From Exiguobacterium antarcticum DSM 14480 (lineage in GTDB: Bacteria; Bacillota; Bacilli; Exiguobacteriales; Exiguobacteriaceae), in NCBI RefSeq assembly GCF_000685865.1, contig NZ_JMKS01000003.1, forward strand, positions 124,001 to 188,000: a DNA stretch of 64,000 bases. Direction: 5' to 3'. The notes under the pieces are model-generated. The model was not told the DNA's origin. It saw only the letters and a program-made list of their open reading frames with translations, and did not search any database. Within the stretch, counting starts at the first letter, position 1; every line of letters begins with the position of its first letter. A program made the translations under genes and the position numbers. Below are positions 6,518 to 15,480 of this stretch, one piece after another.

Positions 6518-7996
6518 ATGATGGGAAAAAGAGGCCAACATCATCGTTCTGAGAACATCACCATCACATTGGAACAATTGGTCCCGCAGGACCATCTCGT
6601 TCGAAAAGTAGATCAGGTCATGGACTTTGAATTCATCTATCCTTTAGTAGAGAAACTGTATTGTGAAAATAACGGAAGACCCAGTATCGATCCTGTTTTA
6701 TTGATTAAGATGGCGCTTCTCCAATACTTGTTTGGTATTCCATCGATGCGTCGGACCATCAAGGAGATTGAGACGAACGTCGCATATCGGTGGTTTCTCG
6801 GAATCGGACTGGATGAGAAAGTGCCTCATTTCTCTACTTTCGGAAAAAATTACGTCCGGCGGTTTCAGGACACGGATGTGTTCGAAACCATCTTTTATCG
6901 TATCCTCTCACAAAGTGTCGAAGCTGGGTTCGTGGACCCTTCGGTCCTATTCATGGATTCCACACACATCAAGGCGAACGCAAATAAACGGAAGTTCAAG
7001 AAGAAAAAGATTGTCCGTCGCGCTATCCAACAGTATAAAGAAGAACTCGACCTGGAAGTCAACGAGGATCGGGTACTGCATGGAAAAAAGCCCTTCGCCC
7101 CCAAGGAGAGCCGTCTTGAAACACGCGAAATCAAGGAAAGTACAACAGATCCCGAGAGTGGTTACTACGTGAAGGGGGAACGTGAACGACTATTCGCTTA
7201 TTCTTGTCATACAGCTTGTGATCGAAACGGATTCGTACTTGGATTGATCCTCACACCTGGAAATGTACATGATAGTAAAATGCTTGAACCTCTTCTTGAA
7301 TCCGTCACTCATCATTTCAATCAGCCCTTCGCCGTCGTAGCCGATTCTGCTTACAAGACAGTCCAGCTCGCACATCATCTCCTTCAACGAAACATCTTAC
7401 CGGTTTTTCCTTATACACGCCCCAGAGGGGTGAAGGGAATGTTCAAAACGAAAGACTTCTATTACGACGAATACTATGACTGTTATTTGTGTCCCGACAA
7501 TCAAGTTCTTCGTTATCGGACGACCAATCGAGAGGGGCATCGGGAATACGTCTCTGACCCAACGATCTGTGCGTCGTGCTCTTTTCTTTCACAGTGCACG
7601 AAGAGCCAAGAGAATAAAAAAATGATCCTACGCCATATCTGGCAGGAAGCAATGGATGAGGTGGAGCATTTGCGGCATACTTCTGTGAACCGGGCATTGT
7701 ATCGAAAACGACAGGAGACCATCGAACGTGTCTTCGCAGATGCAAAAGAAAAGCATGGCATGCGTTGGGCCCGATATCGTGGTCTGAAAAAAACAACGCT
7801 ACAAGCGATGCTTACTTTTAGTGCCCTGAACCTCAAAAAATTGGCGAACTGGTCATGGGATTCCGGTGGGAATCCTTGTTTTCAACATCACTTTTTACGA
7901 CTACATAAGACAAACCCTCATTTCAACGTTGAAATGAGGGTTTGTCTACGATCTGAAATGACAAAGCGAGAATCGCTTTGTCATTGCTCAACTTAA
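6518..7996 (+). CDS. IS1182-family transposase
   Basis: A 492-residue DDE transposase. Residues 20-100 carry the N-terminal DUF772-type domain ([20 protein letters not shown]). The catalytic core starts with [13 protein letters not shown] near residue 148, continues with VVADSAYKT near residue 275 and ends with [18 protein letters not shown] near residue 408. Four cysteines in CYLCPDN and [10 protein letters not shown] form a probable zinc-binding insert. AGGAGG lies 7 bases before ATG 6518. The frame does not stop inside the IS: the last 12 or so residues ([12 protein letters not shown]) and the stop lie in host DNA, and the stop overlaps the convergent ftsK stop by 4 bases. It otherwise looks intact. 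Confidence 0.93.
   Translation: MMGKRGQHHRSENITITLEQLVPQDHLVRKVDQVMDFEFIYPLVEKLYCENNGRPSIDPVLLIKMALLQYLFGIPSMRRTIKEIETNVAYRWFLGIGLDEKVPHFSTFGKNYVRRFQDTDVFETIFYRILSQSVEAGFVDPSVLFMDSTHIKANANKRKFKKKKIVRRAIQQYKEELDLEVNEDRVLHGKKPFAPKESRLETREIKESTTDPESGYYVKGERERLFAYSCHTACDRNGFVLGLILTPGNVHDSKMLEPLLESVTHHFNQPFAVVADSAYKTVQLAHHLLQRNILPVFPYTRPRGVKGMFKTKDFYYDEYYDCYLCPDNQVLRYRTTNREGHREYVSDPTICASCSFLSQCTKSQENKKMILRHIWQEAMDEVEHLRHTSVNRALYRKRQETIERVFADAKEKHGMRWARYRGLKKTTLQAMLTFSALNLKKLANWSWDSGGNPCFQHHFLRLHKTNPHFNVEMRVCLRSEMTKRESLCHCST
7908..7947. repeat. Perfect 40-bp palindrome near the right IS end
   Basis: AGACAAACCCTCATTTCAAC is followed at once by its exact reverse complement, giving a 20-bp stem with no designed loop around AACGTT. 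It lies inside the last codons of the transposase frame. It may be a transcription end, a block to incoming ftsK transcripts or a transposase recognition structure. Confidence 0.85.
7956..7966 (+). repeat. Right copy of the 11-bp target-site duplication
   Basis: AAATGACAAAG identical to 6300-6310. On the minus strand it forms the 3' arm of the complete hairpin at 7957-7985. Confidence 0.75.
7957..7985 (-). terminator. ftsK terminator hairpin, split from its T-run by the IS
   Basis: On the minus strand, 7 bases after the ftsK stop, AATGACAAAGCGA and TCGCTTTGTCATT form a perfect 13-bp stem with a TTC loop. It is followed by TTTCAG rather than a T-run. The missing T-run (CATTTTTGTGG) is found beyond the other end of the IS at about 6293-6305. 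Confidence 0.8.
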
Positions 7997-10161
7997 TGTC
8001 CAATGACCCGTCGTGGTTTTGAACCTTCTGACGGACCAATCAAACCATTTCCTTCCAGCGCATCAATCAATCGTGCCGCACGGTTGTAGCCGATTCGATA
8101 TTTCCGTTGAATCATCGATGTCGAGGCCGTCTCTTGCGTCAAGACGAACTGAACCACTTCATCATATAACGGATCATCGACTTCGTTCTCTCCTTCCGGC
8201 ACGTCTTTTGGAATCATCGCTTCGACGTACTGGGCTTTTTGTTGCGAAATGACATGATTGACGATTGTCTCCACCTCTTCGTCCGACAAGAAAGCGCCTT
8301 GGACACGGACGGGTTTATTCATCCCATTTCCAAGTAACAACATATCTCCCCGTCCAAGTAGTTTATCGGCTCCACTCGTATCAAGGATCGTTCGCGAGTC
8401 GGTTCCGCTCGACACGCTAAACGCAATCCGGGAAGGGATGTTGGCTTTGATGACACCTGTGATGATGTCAACACTTGGGCGTTGTGTCGCGATGACCATA
8501 TGAATCCCTGCCGCTCGTGCCATTTGGGCGAGGCGCATGATGGCATCTTCCACCTCGTTCGAAGCGACCATCATCAAGTCCGCCAGCTCATCCACGATGA
8601 CGACGATGTAAGGAAGGCGTTGATGGACTTTTTCTTCCGCATTCATCTTGTCAATCAAGGCGTTGTATCCTTCGATATTCCGCGCCCCGTTTTGACTGAA
8701 GATTTCATAGCGACGTTCCATTTCCGAAACGACTTGTTTCAACGCTTGGGCTGCCTTTTTCGGATCGGTCACAACAGGCGCCAACAAGTGGGGAATGCCG
8801 TTGTAGACATTTAATTCCACCATCTTCGGATCAATCATCATCAAGCGTACTTCATCGGGGCGGGCCCGCATTAAAATCGAGACAATCATGCCATTGATAC
8901 AAACGGATTTCCCGGAGCCGGTTGATCCAGCTACTAAGACGTGAGGCATCTTGTTGAGTTTGGCTGTGACCGTTTCCCCTGAGATACTTCGACCTAACGC
9001 GACAAGCAGACGGTCAGGGTCTGCCTGGACACTTTCGGCCCCTAACACTTCACGGAGTGAGACCATGGCGACTTCCCGGTTCGGTACTTCGATTCCGACA
9101 GCCGCCTTCCCAGGGATCGGAGCTTCGATTCGGATATCCTTTGCCGCAAGCGCAAGTGCCAAGTCGTCTGCAAGTCCCGTAATCCGACTGAGTTTGATGC
9201 CTTGATCCGGTTCAATCTCGTATTTGGTGACACTTGGACCTAAATGGATTTTCAGGACTTTTGCTCCGATTCCAAACGATTTTAATGTCGCAATCAGTTT
9301 CGTCGCATTGTCTTTTAAGCGTTTATTCTCACCTGACAAATCTTTTGTGACCGGCTCTGCTAATAAATCCAATGAGGGCAATTGATACCCATCTGGTGTT
9401 TCCGTCATCGTCAACGGTCCTTGTGTTTCCTTTGCCTGCGGTTCGACATGATCTGCAAACCCGATGATCGGAACATCCTGGATATTGACCGGTACTTCTT
9501 CCGCAGGGGGTTCGATTTCTTTCAACCGCTTCTTTTGATCAAGCGGTCGTGTCATTTTTGGCTCGGGTGTTGTTTCTTCCTGCTTTATTCGCGTACGACG
9601 CTCTCGTTGAGTAGGGGTCGTCCGTTCTCGTTGACGGAATTCTTGAACCCGCTCTTTGATGCCAGATGCAAGCTCACTAAAAAAGGAAGGGTGCAGCAAA
9701 TGTATGCCACTCATGATTAATAATAACCCAATCATAAAGGCCCCGAAACTTGAGATATAGTAAGACGACCCTTGGTAAAGCCAGGCATTGATCGTCCCAC
9801 GCGGTTGTCCAAGCATAAGATCAATAAAAATCAAACTCCCAAGCATCAAAAATGACCATGCCCACTTGGCGAAACGTGGTTGATTAGACAGTACTAATAA
9901 TAATGTTCCACCAATCAATCCATATAGGAGCGAACCGAACTGTCCCACTTGATCCGTTGCGAATTGAGCAAGTACTTCACCGACACGGCCAAATCTCCCA
10001 AGCGCCAATACGTACGCAAGCAATGAAAGGACCGCAATGATCGCTGCATATGTACGATATTGAATCGGTTGACGTTGTTTTTTTGTCGATGGTCGCTTCT
10101 TCGCCGGTGGTCGTTTTCGAGCCGGCGTATTCCGGGCAGGTCCCTTTTTGGTTGTTGCCAT
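7993..10161 (-). CDS. ftsK: FtsK/SpoIIIE-family DNA translocase
   Basis: A 722-residue membrane-anchored DNA pump that moves chromosome ends through the closing division septum. After a basic, proline-rich N-terminus come four membrane helices (about residues 36-155) and a charged linker to residue 250. The motor follows, with Walker A GSTGSGKS near 412 and Walker [15 protein letters not shown]. The C-terminal winged-helix gamma domain ([19 protein letters not shown]) reads the orienting DNA motifs. The start at 10161 follows AGGAGGG. The size and position after an RNase J gene match B. subtilis spoIIIE, but no sporulation genes are seen nearby, so a general division role is more likely. Its downstream terminator is interrupted by the IS. 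Confidence 0.95.
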   Translation of the reverse strand: MATTKKGPARNTPARKRPPAKKRPSTKKQRQPIQYRTYAAIIAVLSLLAYVLALGRFGRVGEVLAQFATDQVGQFGSLLYGLIGGTLLLVLSNQPRFAKWAWSFLMLGSLIFIDLMLGQPRGTINAWLYQGSSYYISSFGAFMIGLLLIMSGIHLLHPSFFSELASGIKERVQEFRQRERTTPTQRERRTRIKQEETTPEPKMTRPLDQKKRLKEIEPPAEEVPVNIQDVPIIGFADHVEPQAKETQGPLTMTETPDGYQLPSLDLLAEPVTKDLSGENKRLKDNATKLIATLKSFGIGAKVLKIHLGPSVTKYEIEPDQGIKLSRITGLADDLALALAAKDIRIEAPIPGKAAVGIEVPNREVAMVSLREVLGAESVQADPDRLLVALGRSISGETVTAKLNKMPHVLVAGSTGSGKSVCINGMIVSILMRARPDEVRLMMIDPKMVELNVYNGIPHLLAPVVTDPKKAAQALKQVVSEMERRYEIFSQNGARNIEGYNALIDKMNAEEKVHQRLPYIVVIVDELADLMMVASNEVEDAIMRLAQMARAAGIHMVIATQRPSVDIITGVIKANIPSRIAFSVSSGTDSRTILDTSGADKLLGRGDMLLLGNGMNKPVRVQGAFLSDEEVETIVNHVISQQKAQYVEAMIPKDVPEGENEVDDPLYDEVVQFVLTQETASTSMIQRKYRIGYNRAARLIDALEGNGLIGPSEGSKPRRVIGH

Positions 10162-10180
10162 CTGTCGATTCCCTCCTGAT

Positions 10181-10223
10181 AAAAAAACGACTCAGCTGAC
10201 CAGTGATCGGCCTTCCTGAGTCG
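10181..10223 (-). terminator. Terminator between RNase J and ftsK
   Basis: On the minus strand CGACTCAG pairs with CTGAGTCG across a 20-base loop and is followed by TTTTTTT. It begins 10 bases after the RNase J stop. ftsK starts just 20 bases downstream and has no room for a separate promoter, so it probably relies on readthrough. Confidence 0.85.
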
Positions 10224-10232
10224 CTCTTTTTG

Positions 10233-11897
10233 TTAAATTTCCATGATGATCGGTAAGATCATTGGACGACGTTTCGTCTGCTCGTATAGATAAGAACTCA
10301 ACTTATCACGAATCAAGGACTTCATTTCTGTCCAATCCAGCTCCCCTGTCAATTTCCCTTGCAATTGTTTCGCAACAATCCGGTTTGCTTCATTGATCAT
10401 ATCTTCTGACTCACGCATATAAACAAATCCGCGTGAGATGATTTCTGGTCCTGAGACAATCGTTTTATTCTTACGGCTGATCGTGATGACACAAAGTACG
10501 ACCCCATCTTGTGATAAGAGACGACGATCACGTAAGACGATATTTCCAACATCGCCGACACCGATTCCATCAATCAAGACGTTTCCGGCATTCACTTTAC
10601 GCGACATCCGTGCTTTGCGCTTCTCAAACTCAACGACATCCCCATTTTCGATGATGAAAATGTTATTCGCATTGACACCAACCGTTTGTGCTAAGCGGCT
10701 ATGTGCTTTTTGCATCCGAAATTCACCGTGAATCGGGATGAAGAACTTCGGTTTGATCAAGTTCAGCATCAATTTCAAATCTTCTGCGTGACCATGACCT
10801 GAGACGTGAACCTTCCGTTGGTTGTAAATGACGTTGGCTCCCGCACGGAATAACAAATCGATGGTTTTCGAGACCGACTTCTCATTTCCGGGAATCGGCG
10901 ACGCCGCGACGACAACCGTATCATTTAGACGAATGTTGACTTGTTTGTGCGCATTACGTGCCATTCGTGTGAGGGCTGCCATCGGTTCACCTTGCGAACC
11001 GGTCGTCAGAATCACGACTTGGTTGTCATCCAGGCGATTGATTTCCGACAATTCGACTAATGTTTTTTGCTTAAACCGTAAGTAGTTTAACCGTTGGGCA
11101 ACTTCTACGATGTTGACCATACTTCGGCCAACAACAGCGACTTTACGATTGTTGACTTCAGCCGCAGCAAACACTTGTTGCAAGCGATGGACGTTTGACG
11201 CAAACGATGCAACGATGACACGACCTGGTGCTTCGTAAATGACATCATTTAACTCAGAACCGACTGTCGATTCTGATCCGGACATCCCCGGACGCTCGGC
11301 ATTCGTTGAGTCGGATAAGAGACATAACACCCCACGTTGACCGATGGCTGCGATTTTCCCGAAGTCGGCTTGTTTCCCATCGACAGGTGTGTAATCAAAC
11401 TTAAAGTCACCTGTATGCACGATTGCGCCTTGTGATGTCTGGATACATACCCCGACTGCATCCGGAATCGAATGGTTCACACGGAAGAAGGTAATGAAAT
11501 GACCCGCTACGGTTAATTTCGTCTTGGCATCAATTGGACGAAGATCTGCCTTCTTCAATAAACCGGCTTCTTTTAATTTGATTTCAATCAACCCAAGTGT
11601 CAAACGTGTCCCGTAGACCGGTACTTTTAAGTCACGTAAGACGTAACTGAGCGCACCGATATGGTCTTCATGACCGTGGGTAATGAAAATCCCTTGAATG
11701 CGTTCTTTGTTTTCTTTTAAATAACTGATGTCTGGAATGACTTTGTCGATTCCAAGCATCTCGTCTCCTGGGAACATTAATCCGGCATCGATTACGAAGA
11801 TGTCCTCGTCGAGTTCGACGACGTACATGTTCTTACCGATTTCACCGGCTCCACCAAGAGCAAAGACGCTTACTTTTTCCGTCTTTTTCTTTGACAC
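10233..11897 (-). CDS. rnj: Ribonuclease J
   Basis: A 554-residue metallo-beta-lactamase/beta-CASP ribonuclease with 5'-3' exonuclease and endonuclease action in mRNA decay and rRNA maturation. The full metal motif HGHEDHIG sits near residue 75, followed by HTGDFKFD near 161 and the beta-CASP segments SGHGHAEDL and PIHGEFRMQKAHS near 370-390. The start is GTG at 11897 after AGGAGG. By position before ftsK it matches B. subtilis rnjB, whose product has a degraded metal site; here the site is intact, so the enzyme should be active. I leave J1 or J2 open. It has its own promoter and terminator. Confidence 0.95.
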   Translation of the reverse strand: MSKKKTEKVSVFALGGAGEIGKNMYVVELDEDIFVIDAGLMFPGDEMLGIDKVIPDISYLKENKERIQGIFITHGHEDHIGALSYVLRDLKVPVYGTRLTLGLIEIKLKEAGLLKKADLRPIDAKTKLTVAGHFITFFRVNHSIPDAVGVCIQTSQGAIVHTGDFKFDYTPVDGKQADFGKIAAIGQRGVLCLLSDSTNAERPGMSGSESTVGSELNDVIYEAPGRVIVASFASNVHRLQQVFAAAEVNNRKVAVVGRSMVNIVEVAQRLNYLRFKQKTLVELSEINRLDDNQVVILTTGSQGEPMAALTRMARNAHKQVNIRLNDTVVVAASPIPGNEKSVSKTIDLLFRAGANVIYNQRKVHVSGHGHAEDLKLMLNLIKPKFFIPIHGEFRMQKAHSRLAQTVGVNANNIFIIENGDVVEFEKRKARMSRKVNAGNVLIDGIGVGDVGNIVLRDRRLLSQDGVVLCVITISRKNKTIVSGPEIISRGFVYMRESEDMINEANRIVAKQLQGKLTGELDWTEMKSLIRDKLSSYLYEQTKRRPMILPIIMEI

Positions 11898-11954
11898 AAT
11901 ATGACCTCCTATTTGTATTCACTTTTCGTGAGCCGTCCACTTATCACTATCACT

Positions 11955-11983
11955 ATTCTAGCCGAACTTTGCCATTCTGCCAA
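11955..11983 (-). promoter_or_regulatory. Promoter of the RNase J gene
   Basis: On the minus strand TTGGCA (11983-11978), a 17-base spacer and TAGAAT (11960-11955) match sigma-A consensus at 5 of 6 bases in each hexamer. They lie about 60 bases upstream of the GTG start and directly after the preceding terminator. Confidence 0.8.
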
Positions 11984-12003
11984 CAACAGTCACCATTAAA
12001 ACG

Positions 12004-12045
12004 AAAAAAAACATCGTGTGACCAATCAACAGGTCCACACGATGT
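12004..12045 (-). terminator. Terminator of the murE-femX-peptidase operon
   Basis: On the minus strand ACATCGTGTG and CACACGATGT form a 10-bp stem, extended past a one-base bulge by GACC/GGT-type pairs, followed by eight T. It starts a few bases after the peptidase stop. Confidence 0.92.
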
Positions 12046-12049
12046 CTGT

Positions 12050-12712
12050 TTATGGGTTTAAAAGTGTCTCGATTTCTTCCGTCCGATTGGCTTTTTCTTG
12101 TCTACTCGGTCGTTCATCGTCTTGAAGTTCGTCAAGAGAGTATCCGAATGTCATCTCAAAATGCGGATAATCGACGAATCGTTTCCAATCGCCACCCCAC
12201 TCAAAACCAAGCGCTTTCCCGACCGCTGCTACTTCACGCCAGTCACTTTTTCCGGACTGGTTCCCGTCATACTCCAGGTCATAAGAGATGTCTCCATCAA
12301 CCATCTGGACAAAATCAATCGCAAGACCATAATTGTGCATCGATTCTCCACCACGCGCGTTTGTGACAACGTCCCCCGCACGGGATCTTCCTTGTTCATA
12401 CAACACATCCTGCTGTTTGTTTGTCCGATATCCTTGGGTAATCCGGATGTCGATGTTGTAACAAGAATGACTTACCCGAATCAAGTCCTCTGCTCCTGCC
12501 CGAACGGCTGGATGCAGCCCCTTTAAGTTTTTAGCACTCGCGTTAATGAGGCGATCTTCCCCTGCCCGATCTCGTGGACAACTTTCAATCCCGAGTTCCG
12601 GCTGATCGATCAGAATACTTGGCATTCGATTGGTCGAAGCAGCAAGAAATAACCCAATCGCAAACGTAGCGAGCAGGAACAAGATCCAGACGAATAGTGT
12701 TCCCCGCTTCAT
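12050..12712 (-). CDS. Membrane-anchored M15-family peptidoglycan peptidase (CwlK/VanY-like)
   Basis: A 220-residue protein with an N-terminal membrane anchor (residues 6-26), a short linker and an M15 peptidase domain. The zinc ligands are seen in ESMHNYGLAIDF (near residue 130) and DYPHFE (near 184), with the usual ITQGYRT substrate loop between 95 and 101. This subgroup contains D,D-carboxypeptidases and L-Ala-D-Glu endopeptidases such as CwlK, and sequence alone does not decide which. Its ATG overlaps the femX-like stop (TAATG). It is last in a cell-wall operon with murE, which suggests trimming or turnover of newly made wall outside the membrane. Confidence 0.88.
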   Translation of the reverse strand: MKRGTLFVWILFLLATFAIGLFLAASTNRMPSILIDQPELGIESCPRDRAGEDRLINASAKNLKGLHPAVRAGAEDLIRVSHSCYNIDIRITQGYRTNKQQDVLYEQGRSRAGDVVTNARGGESMHNYGLAIDFVQMVDGDISYDLEYDGNQSGKSDWREVAAVGKALGFEWGGDWKRFVDYPHFEMTFGYSLDELQDDERPSRQEKANRTEEIETLLNP

Positions 12713-13971
12713 TAACGGCGTAACTTCTTCCGAATTTTTTGAAGGATCGGCAATCCTGTTTCAAGTAACACGTATAACGGTTTGTTTAAGACGTAATCAA
12801 ACTCACCGACCTTTTCAATCATTTCGCTCCCCCACCCTGATTTAAAGGCGTACAACCCTGCATAATGATCATCTGGATCTGTCGAGCCACTCACACCACC
12901 AAAGTCGTACGATAGAGCCCCATGTGCCTTCGCATGACGCATCATCGTCCACTGCATCAGATGATTCGGCATGAATTCCCGATATTCGTTTGACGAAGCC
13001 CCATAGAGGTAATATGACCGGCGACCCGCAAGTGTCAATAATCCACCAGACAAAATCACGCCATCAGGATGTTTTGCAGCAATCGTCAATAATTCCGTCT
13101 TGGACTTCTCTGCTTTTTCAATCTGAGCCGTCGTCTGTTCTAACCGGTTGTTTAGACTCGTGATTTTTTTCTCAACCGTCTCTTTTTCCAGTTGTCGATG
13201 AATCTTTGTTAATTCTTTATCGGCTTGAAGTAATGCCGCTTCCGTATTTTCGAGGGCCCGGACGACGTCCAGTTTCGTCAAAAATAGTGCCGCATCGCCC
13301 GTCGGATGCAGATGGTCATATAAGTTTTCAAAATAATCGAGACCACGGATGGAGAAACCATCACGTTCCCCCGTTTCGACCATCAGTTTCGCAAAGGTTT
13401 TTAATTCATCGCGCGAAGCTTCATAACAGATGATTCCTTTTCGCTCCGCTAAACGAACGTTATAACGGAACTTCGAATGGAATCGATCAAAAATCTCTTT
13501 TTCTGTTCCTTCGAGACTCGTTTCCATCGTAAAGCGGGGTTGCGCATAATCAAACCCGCCTCCAAATCCATTGTGTTTAAAACCAAGTGAATGCATCTCT
13601 TGTACTAATGTCGGATCCTCTGTCCGATCGACGTTTGGATCCAGTTTGATCGCAATCGCCTTCCGTTGCTTGGCGACCCGGATCGCAACATCCCGTAATG
13701 CCGTGAGCGCTTCCTGATCGCTATAATCGACGACAAAGCCGCGTGGTGCGTAACATAACGTAAACGGCAACTTCGGAACTTTTTTAAATAATAACAGTGC
13801 GACGCCCACAAGTTGTCCGTCTGCCGTTCCGACAGCGATCCGCTCATGTGTCCAACCGGTTGCCGCTTTAACGGATCCCCAGGCGGGTAATTGCAACAAA
13901 TCTCCTTTAGGGTGTGTTTTTACAAAGTCTTCAAACTGCTTCTGTTCGATGTCTAGTTGTTGGTAAGTCAC
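12712..13971 (-). CDS. FemABX-type peptidoglycan bridge aminoacyltransferase
   Basis: A 419-residue Fem protein that attaches an amino acid from tRNA to the lipid II stem peptide. It shows two GNAT-like halves: residues 1-180, with YAPRGFVVDYSD and SKFRYNVRLAERKG, and 315-419, with GALSYDFGGVSG and GLYAFKSGWG. They are separated by a coiled-coil arm at about 235-300, as in FemA and FemX. The start is GTG at 13971, overlapping the murE stop (GTGA). Bridge enzymes of this type modify stem peptides carrying lysine, so its coupling to murE suggests an L-Lys wall with a short bridge. The amino acid transferred cannot be read from the sequence. Confidence 0.9.
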   Translation of the reverse strand: MTYQQLDIEQKQFEDFVKTHPKGDLLQLPAWGSVKAATGWTHERIAVGTADGQLVGVALLLFKKVPKLPFTLCYAPRGFVVDYSDQEALTALRDVAIRVAKQRKAIAIKLDPNVDRTEDPTLVQEMHSLGFKHNGFGGGFDYAQPRFTMETSLEGTEKEIFDRFHSKFRYNVRLAERKGIICYEASRDELKTFAKLMVETGERDGFSIRGLDYFENLYDHLHPTGDAALFLTKLDVVRALENTEAALLQADKELTKIHRQLEKETVEKKITSLNNRLEQTTAQIEKAEKSKTELLTIAAKHPDGVILSGGLLTLAGRRSYYLYGASSNEYREFMPNHLMQWTMMRHAKAHGALSYDFGGVSGSTDPDDHYAGLYAFKSGWGSEMIEKVGEFDYVLNKPLYVLLETGLPILQKIRKKLRR

Positions 13972-15431
13972 TTCTTTTCCTCCAATTGGCGTATCATCTC
14001 TTTGACGAGTTGTTCTTCGTCGAGGGGTGTTTTTTCCTCCCCAATGATTTGATATTTTTCATGCCCTTTTCCTGCCAGGATGACGATGTTGTCCGGTCGA
14101 GCGAGACTCGCTGCGTAGCGAACGGCTTCTTCCCGGTCTCCGATTTCAACGAATTGATCGTGGAGCATACCGGATGCGATACCGGATGTAATCGACTCAT
14201 ACGATTCAAAACGAGGATCATCCGTCGTAATGACGACCGTTCCTGCGTAAGTCGAAGCCAGTTGTCCCATCATCGGTCGTTTCGTCACATCTCGATTGCC
14301 ACCCGTACCAATCAAAAAGATGATGTTTTCTTTCGGAACGTCCACTAACGCCTTGAGGCATTGTTCGATTCCATCAGGGGTATGCGCATAATCGACATAG
14401 ATGTTGTAACCGTCAATCGGTAACCGTTGCATCCGTCCTTTAGCCGGCTGGATCTGAGTGATCGCATTCGAAATCTCAGGGAGACTGTAGCCGATCGAAA
14501 GGAGAATTCCTGTTGCGAGTAATAAGTTATAGACGTTGAATCGACCGATGAATTGCACTGTCAATTCGACGGCTTGTTCCTGATAGACCATCGTGAACGT
14601 CGTTTCCTGTAGCGTTTGTGTAATGTTTTTCGCTTGCAAGTCTGCGGGCTGCTCAATCCCATACGTCATGACACGAGCCCCCGTCATCATTTCAAACAAA
14701 TGACTGGTTTCATCATCTGCATTCAAGACGGCTACTTTTTTATCCGATAACCGTTGACCGAGTTGGGCAAACAGTAATCCTTTTGCTCGCGCATAATTTT
14801 CAAACGTCTTATGGAAATCCAGATGATCGTGTGTCAGATTCGTGAAACCGGCCACATCGAAGTCTGTTCCCGTCACACGTCCCAGTTCCAACCCATGGGA
14901 GGACACTTCCATGATGACGTCTTCAACACCCTCTTGCTGCATCTGATGGAAAAAAGCCTGCAATTCTGAACTTTGTGGTGTCGTATTGCGGCTCGGGACG
15001 ACCCGATCCCCGATTTTCACTTCGACCGTTCCGATGATGCCCGTTTTCCGTCCTAATTGCGCCAGAACATCACGAACGATGGTCGTCGTCGTCGTTTTTC
15101 CGTTTGTTCCGGTGATGCCAATCATCCGCATTTTTTCTGAAGGATAATCATAAAATTTACCGGCAAGTTCTGCCATCGCTCGTGTCGTACTTCGGACAAG
15201 AATAACAGGAATTGTCACATCGAGCAGGCGTTCTGAGACGATTGCGACGGCCCCCTGCGCTTCGGCTTGTTGTGCATAATCGTGTCCATCCACTGTATAT
15301 CCTTTGATTGCGACAAACAACGTACCTGGCTTCACATCTCGTGAATCGGTTGTTAACGCGGTCACGTCCGCCTCTACCATCCGCTCGGTTTTTTGAGTCT
15401 GAATGACTTCGATTAATTCAGCTAAGTTCAA
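13968..15431 (-). CDS. murE: UDP-MurNAc-tripeptide synthetase MurE
   Basis: A 487-residue Mur ligase that adds the third residue (diaminopimelate or lysine) to UDP-MurNAc-L-Ala-D-Glu in the cytoplasm. The ATP loop is GITGTNGKTTT near residue 110, then HDHLDFHKTFENY near 206 and the C-terminal domain. The specificity loop reads TTDDPRFES near 402: neither the DNPR of DAP-adding enzymes nor the DNPA of staphylococcal lysine enzymes. The start is TTG at 15431 with AAGGA upstream. It leads a three-gene overlapped operon with a bridge transferase and a peptidase. The Bacillus murE lies in the dcw cluster instead, so this location is unusual. A second murE elsewhere cannot be excluded. Confidence 0.93.
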   Translation of the reverse strand: MNLAELIEVIQTQKTERMVEADVTALTTDSRDVKPGTLFVAIKGYTVDGHDYAQQAEAQGAVAIVSERLLDVTIPVILVRSTTRAMAELAGKFYDYPSEKMRMIGITGTNGKTTTTTIVRDVLAQLGRKTGIIGTVEVKIGDRVVPSRNTTPQSSELQAFFHQMQQEGVEDVIMEVSSHGLELGRVTGTDFDVAGFTNLTHDHLDFHKTFENYARAKGLLFAQLGQRLSDKKVAVLNADDETSHLFEMMTGARVMTYGIEQPADLQAKNITQTLQETTFTMVYQEQAVELTVQFIGRFNVYNLLLATGILLSIGYSLPEISNAITQIQPAKGRMQRLPIDGYNIYVDYAHTPDGIEQCLKALVDVPKENIIFLIGTGGNRDVTKRPMMGQLASTYAGTVVITTDDPRFESYESITSGIASGMLHDQFVEIGDREEAVRYAASLARPDNIVILAGKGHEKYQIIGEEKTPLDEEQLVKEMIRQLEEKK

Positions 15432-15480
15432 GGGTATTCCTTCTTTCTCAACAACTTGTTTTTCAGTTACATGCTATTTC

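Larger units (their letters stand above)
6311..7955 (+). mobile_element. IS1182-family insertion sequence
   Basis: A 1.65-kb element holding one transposase gene on the plus strand, opposite to all its neighbours. Its limits are set by the 11-bp direct repeat AAATGACAAAG on each side. Removing the element and one repeat rejoins an intact hairpin terminator behind ftsK, so the boundary is well supported. I could not find convincing terminal inverted repeats at these limits; both ends instead carry strong hairpins. IS1182-type elements are reported to favour palindromic targets, which fits. Only one copy is visible in the window. The ends could shift by a few bases because the repeat edges are ambiguous. 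Confidence 0.75.

Noticed and set aside
6301-7985. AATGACAAAG (6301-6310) and CTTTGTCATT (7976-7985) as terminal inverted repeats of the IS
   Set aside because: The inverted match arises because the target is itself a palindrome. The same bases also repeat directly at 7956-7966, and treating them as target duplication restores an intact terminator.
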